64,000 nt of DNA from Vibrio sp. 14G-20 (GTDB lineage Bacteria; Pseudomonadota; Gammaproteobacteria; Enterobacterales; Vibrionaceae). The translations under genes and the position numbers were made by a program. This document shows positions 15,109 to 22,706 of this stretch, piece by piece (position 1 is the stretch's first letter; each line of letters opens with the position of its first letter). The stretch is taken from contig NZ_JAPHPW010000003.1 in the NCBI RefSeq assembly GCF_026241515.1, positions 186,001-250,000 of the forward strand, given 5' to 3'. The notes beneath the pieces were generated by a model. It was given only the letters and a program-made list of their open reading frames with translations. It was not told the DNA's origin and made no database searches.

Positions 15109-16860
15109 ATGGAACTGGTAATGACTTGGTTGTGGGACAGGGCGTATGGTTACGGTATTTATATCGTTCTCATGTTGCTGATTGCTCTCATCTGCTGGCA
15201 TCTTTATTCACGTTATCAGTCGCATATTGAACAGCTTCTTCTTTCTACTCCGTCGCCACTCTATTTCGTCGATGTGCGAAGGGGCGAGATCCTCTATGCC
15301 AATCGCCAAGCGATGCAATTGCTTGGCATCCGCCAAATCGGTGTTAATTTTCGCTTTCCTACCGTGGAGAGTGAGAACAGCTTTCGCCACTATTTAACCA
15401 ATCACATCAATTCCCGAGCATTTGAGCAGATCTCGTTTTGGGCTCTTTCTGAATTTGAATCTGTTAAGATCAATTTAGTGGCTCGTAAGATCCGCTTTAG
15501 AAGCAAGAAAGCGTGGATGATTCACGCCTCTCCCTACAAGAATACCAATGAAGAGCAGTCTCAAGAGGTTCGAGAACTGAATGTCGCGCGTACGGCTTTG
15601 GATTCTCTGTCTGAGTTGATCTACGTAAAAGATCAGAAGGGGGAGTTGGTCGCGAGTAATCGCTCGTTTAAAAAGTTTTGGCATGGTCGCCCTGAAGAGG
15701 GCACCTTGAGTGTATCTGGCGGTGCATTAAAAGGTCGTGTCAGTGAGCGATCGTGGACAACCGACCAAGACGGTAAAGGGTGCCTGCTCGAAACCTATCA
15801 AAGTGTGTTGCTTTCCCAAGACGGAGAAACCATAGGTACGCTCTCTATTAGCCATGATGTGACCGATTGGCATGACATGCAGCAGAAACTGCGTGGCGAG
15901 ATGGAAAAACGTAAAGATACCGAAGTCGCTCTTGCCCAGCGTGACACCATCTTACAAAACATCTTAGAAGCCAGCCCTGACTCGATTGGTATCTTCAACG
16001 AGAACATGGTTTATCAAGCGTGTAATAAGCCATTCGTCGCGGCGCTTGGTATTTCTGAAGTGAGTGATTTAGTCGGTAAGCGTCTGCAAGACGTGGTGCC
16101 AAATAGCATGTACATGCGCATCTCAGACACCGATCATCAAGTGCTTCATCACGGTAAATCACTGCGCTACATCGATAAGGTGGTGTCTAGTGATGGCGAA
16201 TACACTTGGTACGATGTGGTTAAATCTCCGTTCAGAGATCCAGCCTCAAGCACCAATGGTGTGCTGATCATGGCGCGTGATATCACTGAGCGCTACCTTG
16301 CTGAGCAAAAACTTGAAGAAGCCAACCTTGAGCTTGAGCGCCTCAGCTTTATGGACAGCCTGACTCAGGTTTCTAACCGACGCCGTTTTGATGAACAGCT
16401 GTCGACACTGTGGCATTACCATGTGCGTGAGAAGTTGCCACTGACGATTATGCTGTGTGATATCGACTTCTTTAAAGGCTATAACGACTATTACGGACAC
16501 CAGCAAGGTGATGATGCGCTGATTCAAGTCTCTCAGGCGTTTAAAAAGGTACTCAATCGCTCGTCAGATTGTGTGGCTCGTTATGGCGGTGAAGAGTTCG
16601 GTTTTATTCTACCAAATACGACGGCTGATGGTGCGCAGCTGGTGGCAGAGCGTATTCATAGTGAAGTCGTTAAACTGGGGCTAATACACGAGAAGTCGGC
16701 AGTCTCCGAATTCATCACGGTGAGCATCGGTATCATCTCTTACATTCCGACACCTGATGATGAAATGGAATCTGCGGTTGCCTTGGCTGATAGCGCGTTG
16801 TACCAAGCGAAATCCGATGGCCGAAACCGTTCAATCGTGCATCCATCGTCGATTCGCTAA
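15109..16860 (+). CDS. Membrane-anchored PAS-GGDEF diguanylate cyclase
   Basis: The 583-residue protein has one N-terminal transmembrane segment (about residues 10-28), then PAS-like sensory regions. The last of these ends near GVLIMARDITERYLAEQ, a typical PAS/PAC end leading into a short coiled coil, and a C-terminal GGDEF domain starts at MDSLTQVSNRRRF. The active site reads GGEEF (residues 493-497), so catalysis is plausible. An RSSD inhibitory I-site (484-487) lies exactly five residues upstream, suggesting product feedback. No EAL domain follows. It should make c-di-GMP in response to an unknown cue. It sits between yhcC and arcB, which are adjacent in E. coli, so it looks like a Vibrio-lineage insertion. 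Confidence 0.9.
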   Translation: MELVMTWLWDRAYGYGIYIVLMLLIALICWHLYSRYQSHIEQLLLSTPSPLYFVDVRRGEILYANRQAMQLLGIRQIGVNFRFPTVESENSFRHYLTNHINSRAFEQISFWALSEFESVKINLVARKIRFRSKKAWMIHASPYKNTNEEQSQEVRELNVARTALDSLSELIYVKDQKGELVASNRSFKKFWHGRPEEGTLSVSGGALKGRVSERSWTTDQDGKGCLLETYQSVLLSQDGETIGTLSISHDVTDWHDMQQKLRGEMEKRKDTEVALAQRDTILQNILEASPDSIGIFNENMVYQACNKPFVAALGISEVSDLVGKRLQDVVPNSMYMRISDTDHQVLHHGKSLRYIDKVVSSDGEYTWYDVVKSPFRDPASSTNGVLIMARDITERYLAEQKLEEANLELERLSFMDSLTQVSNRRRFDEQLSTLWHYHVREKLPLTIMLCDIDFFKGYNDYYGHQQGDDALIQVSQAFKKVLNRSSDCVARYGGEEFGFILPNTTADGAQLVAERIHSEVVKLGLIHEKSAVSEFITVSIGIISYIPTPDDEMESAVALADSALYQAKSDGRNRSIVHPSSIR

Positions 16861-16891
16861 ACAAACCTATCACTGACTTAACCAGTATTTA

Positions 16892-16925
16892 CTCGGGTTA
16901 TCTGTTTTAAACAATATAACCCGAG
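16892..16925 (+). terminator. Hairpin after the GGDEF gene, possible weak terminator
   Basis: CTCGGGTTAT and ATAACCCGAG form a perfect 10-bp stem with a 14-base loop just after the GGDEF stop. The following bases (CTCTCTTGC) are T-rich but not a clean T run, so termination may be weak. Confidence 0.45.
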
Positions 16926-17011
16926 CTCTCTTGCTGCATGTGATGTAGCTAGCTTACCTCCTATCTTCAAACAGGGTAGAATGTTGCTAGTCTTATCGCA
17001 TGGAGCGCTAA

Positions 17012-19363
17012 ATGAAACCCATGAAAAATCTCGCCCAGTATTACGTGGATCTACTCGTAAAGCTGGGGATTGTCCGCTTTTCTATCTTACTCGCCCTAGC
17101 GCTTGTTGCCCTCGCTGTTGTTGTGCAAGTCGGCATAACCCTCGCACTCAAAGGTAATGTTGATGATATCGACATTGTCCGTTCAGTTTTCTTCGGTTTA
17201 GTGATCACGCCTTGGGCGGTTTACTTCCTGTCTGTAGTTGTTGATCAGCTGGAAGAGTCTCGTCAAAGATTGGCGAAGTTGGTCTCTAAGCTTGGTGACA
17301 TGCGTGAGCGAGACCAAGAGCTCAACAATAAACTGCAACTCAATATCGAGAAGCTCAATCAAGAAATCGAAGAGCGTGAAAAAGCCGAAGAAGCACGTGC
17401 CGAAGCGATGCACGATCTCGAGAATGAAGTCTTTCAACGTGAACGTACTCAACTTGAATTAGCTGAACGTACAGCGCTATTGCGTTCGTTTATCGATGCC
17501 TCGCCTGACCTTATTTACTATCGCAATGAAGAGGGTGTTTTCTCTGGTTGTAACCGTGCGGTTGAAGAGCTCACCGGCAAGACAGAAAAAGAGCTAGTCG
17601 GTTTGACGCCTTGGGATGTCTACAGCAAAGAGGTCGCTCAACAAGTGGTGGAAACCGATAAGAAGGTGTTTGCCGATAACCAAGCGCTCACTTATGACCA
17701 ATGGCTTGAATACCCAGATGGCCGTAAGAGCTACTTCGAACTGCGTAAAGTGCCTTTCTACAGCAAAGATGGCCGCCACTTAGGCTTAGTGGGTTTTGGT
17801 CGTGATATTACCGAGCGTAAAGAGCATCAAGAGTCGTTAGAGAAAGCCAGTCGCGATAAGACCACCTTTATCTCAACCATTAGCCATGAGCTAAGAACAC
17901 CGCTTAACGGCATCATTGGTTTGAGCCGTATGTTGCTCGATAGTCAATTGACCACTGAGCAGCGTAAACAGATGCAAACCATCAAGGTGAGCGCGGTAAC
18001 TCTGGGTAATATCTTTAACGATATTATCGATATGGATAAGTTCGACCGTCGTAAGCTTGAGCTATTCCCAACTCCAATCAACTTTGAAGATTTCGTTGTT
18101 GAGATCGAAAGTATCTCTGCACTGATGGCTGAACAAAAAGGGTTAAGGTTCGATCTAGAACGATTGTCTGATCTCCCTGCGGCCGTTGAAGTGGATGGCA
18201 CTCGCCTAAGACAGGTGTTATGGAATCTTGTAAGTAACGCGATGAAGTTCACTAAAGATGGTGGTGTGGTGATGACAGTCAGCGCCGACATTGATGGCGA
18301 CTTTGCCAACATCACTATGGAAGTCGAAGACACCGGCATTGGTATCCCTGAAAGTGAAATCGAGAAGATCTTCGCGATGTATTATCAGGTGAAATCCGGA
18401 ACGGATAATCTGCATGCGGTGGGTACAGGCATTGGCCTTGCTGTCTCACAGCAGCTGATCAATATGATGGACGGCCACATCGAAGTGACCAGTGAAGAGG
18501 GCTTTGGTAGTACCTTTACGGTATCAATTCGCGTTCCTGTTAATCACGATACTCAAGCACTAATTAAAACGCCAAGAAAGCAGTCGAACCTTAAGATCTT
18601 CATGGTTGAAGATATTGAATTGAACATCACGGTGGCTCGCTCTCTACTTGAAAGCTTAGGTCACGAAGTGACAGTGGTTATGACGGGTAAAGAGGCGCAA
18701 ATTGCGTTCAATCCGGAAGACTATGACCTGGTACTGTTGGACATCCAACTGCCAGACATGACTGGCTTTGACATTGCTCAGTACTACCGTGAGAAGTACA
18801 GCCAGTTACCGCCTTTGGTGGCGTTAACTGCTAACGTGTTAAATAACAAGCAAGAGTATTTCCAGAAAGGCATGGACGAAGCGATCAGTAAGCCATTGTC
18901 GGTTCGAGCTATCCAAGATGTGATCAGCGAGCTTATCGAGGATGCACCTGAGGTGGTCGAAAAAGTCGGAAATATTGAAAAGATAGAAGAGAGTAAGCCA
19001 GTTCTTTCATCGATTGACACCACTTTGCTTGATATTGATATGCTAGAGTCTTATGTTGACATTGTTGGGCCGAAACCGGTTTTGGATAGCATCGCGATGT
19101 TTGAAGATATGATGCCGGAGTATATGGAAATATTGAACTCCAACATGGTCGCGAAAGACCAAGCCAGTATCGTTTCTGAGGCGCACAAGATCAAAGGCGC
19201 GGCAGGTTCGATTGGTTTGAAACGCATACAGCAAGTTGCTCAGAAAGCTCAGTCTCCAGATATGCCTGCTTGGTGGGAGAATATTTCAGATTGGGTCGAT
19301 GAAATTAATAACGAATACCAGAATGACATTGAAGTCCTAAAAAGTTGGTTAAACCAAAGGTAG
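17012..19363 (+). CDS. arcB: Aerobic respiration control hybrid sensor kinase ArcB
   Basis: The 783-residue product follows E. coli ArcB closely. Two N-terminal membrane segments (about 22-45 and 58-77) are followed by a coiled coil, a PAS domain (about 150-270), a HisKA domain with phospho-acceptor His292 in SHELRTPLNG, HATPase, a receiver with Asp577 (LLDIQLPDMTG) and a C-terminal HPt domain with His725 (AHKIKGAAG). The three phosphorelay residues are all present. ArcB senses the quinone redox state and phosphorylates ArcA, which lies convergently 0.6 kb downstream. GGAG is well placed before the ATG. A lipoprotein gene follows after 7 bp and is probably co-transcribed. Confidence 0.97.
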   Translation: MKPMKNLAQYYVDLLVKLGIVRFSILLALALVALAVVVQVGITLALKGNVDDIDIVRSVFFGLVITPWAVYFLSVVVDQLEESRQRLAKLVSKLGDMRERDQELNNKLQLNIEKLNQEIEEREKAEEARAEAMHDLENEVFQRERTQLELAERTALLRSFIDASPDLIYYRNEEGVFSGCNRAVEELTGKTEKELVGLTPWDVYSKEVAQQVVETDKKVFADNQALTYDQWLEYPDGRKSYFELRKVPFYSKDGRHLGLVGFGRDITERKEHQESLEKASRDKTTFISTISHELRTPLNGIIGLSRMLLDSQLTTEQRKQMQTIKVSAVTLGNIFNDIIDMDKFDRRKLELFPTPINFEDFVVEIESISALMAEQKGLRFDLERLSDLPAAVEVDGTRLRQVLWNLVSNAMKFTKDGGVVMTVSADIDGDFANITMEVEDTGIGIPESEIEKIFAMYYQVKSGTDNLHAVGTGIGLAVSQQLINMMDGHIEVTSEEGFGSTFTVSIRVPVNHDTQALIKTPRKQSNLKIFMVEDIELNITVARSLLESLGHEVTVVMTGKEAQIAFNPEDYDLVLLDIQLPDMTGFDIAQYYREKYSQLPPLVALTANVLNNKQEYFQKGMDEAISKPLSVRAIQDVISELIEDAPEVVEKVGNIEKIEESKPVLSSIDTTLLDIDMLESYVDIVGPKPVLDSIAMFEDMMPEYMEILNSNMVAKDQASIVSEAHKIKGAAGSIGLKRIQQVAQKAQSPDMPAWWENISDWVDEINNEYQNDIEVLKSWLNQR

Positions 19364-19370
19364 AAGAATA

Positions 19371-19814
19371 ATGAAAAAATTAGCATTCGCCGCATGCGTA
19401 GTGGCATTAGCAGGTTGTTCTGCACCGCAAGTAGAATGGCAGCAAGGTAACCAAGTTGAAGTATCTGCAACGACAGTAACAATGAAAAGCAATCTTTGGC
19501 ACAACAAGATGCCAACGATTGGAGAGACTCAAGATAAGACACTGCATGGTGCTATCTACCTAGAATCAGATTCAGAGCTGCCAGCAACGCTAGCGGTTGA
19601 AAGCGTTACGGTAAAACAAGGTGCAGATACCTTGTTAGTGACGGCTGACGATCTTGATTTAAGAACGCACAGTGAAACTCAATGGGAAGTCGCTTTTGTA
19701 TGGCAACTAGAGATCGACAGTGACAAGCCTGTAGATGTTGCGGTTGAACTGAAAGATGGCGAAACCGTGAAGTGGCTGGTGGAGAAAGACGTTAAGGTTG
19801 ATACGGTTTACTAA
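19371..19814 (+). CDS. Small predicted lipoprotein of unknown function
   Basis: The 147-residue product starts with a lipoprotein signal ending LAGC (Cys16), so it is probably anchored in a membrane facing the periplasm. The mature part is acidic and rich in Val, Thr and Asp with alternating hydrophobic residues, suggesting a beta-sandwich. No family was recognised. The ATG lies 7 bp after the arcB stop with AGAAG just upstream, so it is probably translated from the arcB message. A strong terminator follows. Its link to Arc signalling is only positional. Confidence 0.75.
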   Translation: MKKLAFAACVVALAGCSAPQVEWQQGNQVEVSATTVTMKSNLWHNKMPTIGETQDKTLHGAIYLESDSELPATLAVESVTVKQGADTLLVTADDLDLRTHSETQWEVAFVWQLEIDSDKPVDVAVELKDGETVKWLVEKDVKVDTVY

Positions 19815-19836
19815 ACCTTAGCGAACAATGAACAAC

Positions 19837-19872
19837 AAAAAAGGGAGAATGCGTTGGCATTCTCCCTTTTTA
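19837..19872. terminator. Bidirectional terminator between arcB operon and arcA
   Basis: A 12-bp stem (AAGGGAGAATGC with GCATTCTCCCTT, loop GTTG) flanked by A and T runs. It serves both convergent units. Confidence 0.88.
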
Positions 19873-19938
19873 ATAACTATTGATTGCGCCTCTACTGTTA
19901 AAACACTAAGTGCTAAACGACTAGAAACGCGAATCGAA

Positions 19939-20655
19939 TTAGTCTTCTAGGTCACCACAAAAGCGGTAGCCTTCACCGTGAATCGTTGCAATGATTTCTG
20001 GCGTACCAGAAACAGATTCAAAGTGCTTACGAATACGACGGATTGTTACGTCTACAGTACGGTCGTGTGGCTTAAGCTCACGGCCAGTCATCTTCTTAAG
20101 AAGGTCAGCACGTGTTTGGATCTTACCTGGGTTCTCACAGAAGTGAAGTAGAGCACGGAACTCTGAACGAGGTAGCTTGTAGCCTTCGCCATCTGGGCTA
20201 ACCAGAGAGCGGCTGTTGATATCTAGTACCCAACCGTTGAACTCGTACTTCTCAACGCTACGCTTTTCTTCTTGAACAGAGCTTGTGCTCATTGAACGGT
20301 TAAGAAGGTTGCGTGCACGGATAGTCAGTTCACGAGGGTTGAAAGGCTTAGTGATGTAGTCATCAGCGCCGATCTCTAGGCCAAGGATCTTATCAACTTC
20401 ATTATCACGACCAGTTAAGAACATAAGCGCTACATTTGCTTGCTCACGTAGTTCACGCGCAAGTAGTAGGCCATTCTTACCTGGCAGGTTGATGTCCATA
20501 ATTACAAGGTTAACTTGGTTGTCAGATAGCACTTGGTGCATCTCTTCACCGTCGCTAGCCTCAAAAACAGCATATCCCTCTGCTTCAAAAATACTCTTTA
20601 GAGTGTTACGAGTTACTTGCTCATCTTCAACGATAAGAATCTGCGGGGTTTGCAT
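19939..20655 (-). CDS. arcA: Aerobic respiration control response regulator ArcA
   Basis: The 238-residue product is an OmpR/PhoB-class regulator. The receiver starts [12 protein letters not shown] and has the phospho-acceptor Asp54 (VIMDINLPG), and the C-terminal winged helix contains [15 protein letters not shown] and GEGYRF. Phosphorylated by ArcB, it represses aerobic metabolism genes under low oxygen. An upstream in-frame extension is ignored because the ATG at 20653-20655 gives the standard ArcA N-terminus. Unlike E. coli, where arcA is far from arcB, the two are convergent neighbours here. A perfect FNR-type box lies about 270 bp upstream. Confidence 0.97.
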   Translation of the reverse strand: MQTPQILIVEDEQVTRNTLKSIFEAEGYAVFEASDGEEMHQVLSDNQVNLVIMDINLPGKNGLLLARELREQANVALMFLTGRDNEVDKILGLEIGADDYITKPFNPRELTIRARNLLNRSMSTSSVQEEKRSVEKYEFNGWVLDINSRSLVSPDGEGYKLPRSEFRALLHFCENPGKIQTRADLLKKMTGRELKPHDRTVDVTIRRIRKHFESVSGTPEIIATIHGEGYRFCGDLED

Positions 20656-20857
20656 TTGGCGGTACCTAAATTTGTGACGAAACTGTGCTAATAGAATAAA
20701 TTCTAGGCAAAAACATAACATACAGGTAATGTATTTTTGATGATAACTTAAAGTTTTCAAAAAAACACTTACTTCCAGCTATCTGCCTTCCTTGAAGTAT
20801 TGCCCAATAACGTAGATCCAGTACGCCTTTCAATCATTCTTTTAGTGATTGCAACGG

Positions 20858-20886
20858 ATTCTATAATGTTAACAGCATGCTAACAA
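20858..20886 (-). promoter_or_regulatory. Candidate sigma-70 promoter of arcA
   Basis: On the minus strand TTGTTA (20886-20881) and TAGAAT (20863-20858) are separated by 17 bp. Transcription would start near 20851, giving a leader of about 200 bases. The FNR-type box would then be centred near -70, a class-I activator position. This is inference from spacing only. Confidence 0.4.
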
Positions 20887-20914
20887 CGCGAGAATGTTAA
20901 TTCCATTCACTTTG

Positions 20915-20928
20915 TTGATTTACATCAA
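20915..20928. promoter_or_regulatory. FNR-type site upstream of arcA
   Basis: TTGATTTACATCAA matches the FNR consensus TTGATnnnnATCAA at every specified base. It lies between arcA and rraA, 260 bp from arcA and 305 bp from rraA. FNR activation of arcA is known in E. coli, so arcA is the likelier target. CRP recognises a related but different half site (TGTGA). Confidence 0.7.
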
Positions 20929-21101
20929 TTGCCGTATCGCAACAAACTTTAATAGTATGGCTACAACTTAACCAGTGTTATGGTGATTATTTAGCATCAA
21001 AACCAGAATGGTTATTCGAGATAGTTCTCACATCTCGCATGCTAAAGACCTGATTATGAACCAAGGAAGCGGAAAGCTGTCCTTAGAGTCTAGTAGATAA
21101 A

Positions 21102-21220
21102 TATGCTCAATCAACTTTAATTAATGATTAAATTGAGCATAGAACAATGAAAACAAAGGATTAATTTTAATAACATATAAAAGCATAGAGGTAAGCCTGA
21201 CTTAACAGGTAGCGCCTTAC
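21102..21220 (+). promoter_or_regulatory. Two hairpins in the upstream region/leader of the rraA-like gene
   Basis: TATGCTCAAT (21102-21111) and ATTGAGCATA (21132-21141) form a perfect 10-bp stem whose loop can add a TTAAT/ATTAA inner stem. Closer to the gene, GTAAGCCTG (21191-21199) and CAGG plus CTTAC (21206-21220) form a second, interrupted stem ending 8 bases before the GGAGG site. Neither has a T run, so these are not terminators. They could be an operator or a translational control element. Confidence 0.45.
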
Positions 21221-21233
21221 TCACGGAGGATAT

Positions 21234-21719
21234 ATGCACGATATAACACCCGACTTGTGTGATGAGTTTGAAAGCAAAGTCACCCTACTTAACCTTCCAT
21301 TACAGAACTTCGGTCAACGTGGTGCGTTCTGGGGAAAAATTGTAACAGTTCGTTGTTATCACGATAATTCCAAGGTTCGCGAGGTTTTAGCGACCGACGG
21401 CAGCGGTAAAGTGCTGGTTGTTGACGGAAATGGCTCGTGCCAGAAAGCACTGCTTGGTGACCAACTTGCTATTCTTGCAATAGAAAATGGCTGGGAGGGC
21501 GTGATTGTTAATGGTGCTGTGCGGGATGTTGGCATGATGTCGCAAATGGACTTGGGTGTTCAGGCACTAGGTGCATCACCATTCAAAACCGAGAAGCGTG
21601 GCGTAGGCCAAGTGAATGTGACACTGACAATGCATAACCAACTGATTCAGCCTGGTGATTACATTTATGCCGATTGGAATGGCGTGTTAATTTCGTCGGA
21701 GCTGCTGCTCGAATCATAA
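21234..21719 (+). CDS. rraA: RraA-like protein (RNase E inhibitor / HMG aldolase family)
   Basis: The 161-residue product has the RraA/MenG-like fold signature: [17 protein letters not shown], then [21 protein letters not shown] and a C-terminal [11 protein letters not shown]. In E. coli RraA binds RNase E and modulates mRNA decay; related proteins of the same fold are 4-hydroxy-4-methyl-2-oxoglutarate aldolases, with the GAVRD and ADWNG segments near the active site. Vibrios are known to have more than one RraA homologue, so whether this one acts on RNase E is not certain. GGAGG lies 5 bases before the ATG. It is divergent from arcA. Confidence 0.82.
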   Translation: MHDITPDLCDEFESKVTLLNLPLQNFGQRGAFWGKIVTVRCYHDNSKVREVLATDGSGKVLVVDGNGSCQKALLGDQLAILAIENGWEGVIVNGAVRDVGMMSQMDLGVQALGASPFKTEKRGVGQVNVTLTMHNQLIQPGDYIYADWNGVLISSELLLES

Positions 21720-21764
21720 CGACGATTTGATTCGCAGTTGTTAATGGGTAACAAGCTTATTGGA

Positions 21765-22241
21765 TTAGAAGCGAAACCCTAATCCCACTTCAACACCTTG
21801 CTGCCACTCTTCATAATCAAGGGTGGCATGCAGATCCAAGTTGTCCGTCAGTTGAACTCGGCTTGAAACTTCCGCAGCCACAGACTTTTCATTCTCTTCA
21901 GTTTCATCTTTATAGGTATGAAGAGAACTGTTGAAAGAGATTCTTTCAGAGAACTGATAACTGACACCGCTCAAGAATCCACTTTCACTTTTCAAAGACG
22001 CACTGTTTATACGTGTACCGACATAAAGATCAACATCATCAAACAAGCTATAGGCGTAGCCACTATCGACTTTCCAAGTATCGAAACTTTCGCTCGATGC
22101 ATTTTGAGTTGAGATAAAAAACTTATGAGAAGAGCGATCGATTTGTCCGGGTAATAGGGGCAGGTTGCTTAACAGGGGTAAGCTGTTCGCTGAACATACA
22201 ACAGGCATAGCAAAGGCTAAAAGAATAAGTAATCTCTTCAC
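21765..22241 (-). CDS. Small secreted protein with outer-membrane beta-barrel features
   Basis: The 158-residue product has a cleavable signal peptide (MKRLLILLAFAMPVVCSANS). The mature part has alternating polar and hydrophobic residues, repeated aromatic strands and a C-terminal Phe (VGLGFRF), the pattern of BAM-recognised outer-membrane proteins. Its length would fit about eight strands. No named family was recognised and no enzymatic motif is visible. It is convergent with the rraA-like gene with no clear terminator between, and it lies upstream of and divergent from the thr operon. Confidence 0.65.
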   Translation of the reverse strand: MKRLLILLAFAMPVVCSANSLPLLSNLPLLPGQIDRSSHKFFISTQNASSESFDTWKVDSGYAYSLFDDVDLYVGTRINSASLKSESGFLSGVSYQFSERISFNSSLHTYKDETEENEKSVAAEVSSRVQLTDNLDLHATLDYEEWQQGVEVGLGFRF

Positions 22242-22486
22242 TTCCCACTCCTGATGTCATTATTATTGTTCTTTGAACGTTATCGTTCAATTAAAGCACA
22301 GTTCTTGTATGCTTGCTGAACAATCGATATAGCATTTTGTTATGACTATATATGCAATTAATCACTCTTGAGTGTTTATAGGATAAATCCACGATCTGAA
22401 TTACAGGTGCATACAGGGTGATTTATCCCTTAAATGACGGTTTGCTCTGAAAAACGGTGTGAATGTAAAAAAAACGCAACTTTTCA

Positions 22487-22514
22487 TTGACGTCTAGTGG
22501 TAAAAATTGATACA
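22487..22514 (+). promoter_or_regulatory. Candidate thr operon promoter
   Basis: TTGACG at 22487-22492 followed after 16 bp by GATACA at 22509-22514, about 30 bases before the leader ATG. The -35 is good and the -10 is weak, as expected for an attenuated biosynthetic operon. Inference only. Confidence 0.35.
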
Positions 22515-22545
22515 CGTAGAGTAAAGCACAAGCAGAGAATTTGAT

Positions 22546-22623
22546 ATGCAGCACGTAAGCCACCTAGTAATGACCACAACCATTATTATTACCGACATTA
22601 ACATTGTTGGGGCAGGCTGCTAA
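22546..22623 (+). CDS. thrL: thr operon leader peptide
   Basis: A 25-codon ORF encodes MQHVSHLVMTTTIIITDINI followed by VGAGC and a stop. It holds a TTTIIIT run (4 Thr, 5 Ile in all), the hallmark of a threonine/isoleucine attenuator. When charged tRNA-Thr and tRNA-Ile are scarce the ribosome stalls in this run and the downstream terminator does not form. The stop lies 12 bases before the terminator A run. Too short for normal ORF calling. The upstream ribosome site (AGCAGAGA) is modest. Confidence 0.85.
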   Translation: MQHVSHLVMTTTIIITDINIVGAGC

Positions 22624-22635
22624 GTAACGGATTTT

Positions 22636-22676
22636 AAAAAAAAGGCCTGTATCCAACAAGATACAGGCCTTTTTTT
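22636..22676 (+). terminator. thr attenuator terminator
   Basis: GGCCTGTATC (22644-22653) pairs with GATACAGGCC (22660-22669) around loop CAACAA, extended by A-T pairs and followed by seven T. It lies between thrL and thrA, so it works as an attenuator rather than an end of operon. Confidence 0.9.
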
Positions 22677-22706
22677 GTACCATTTTTATGACTTATGGAG
22701 AAAGGG

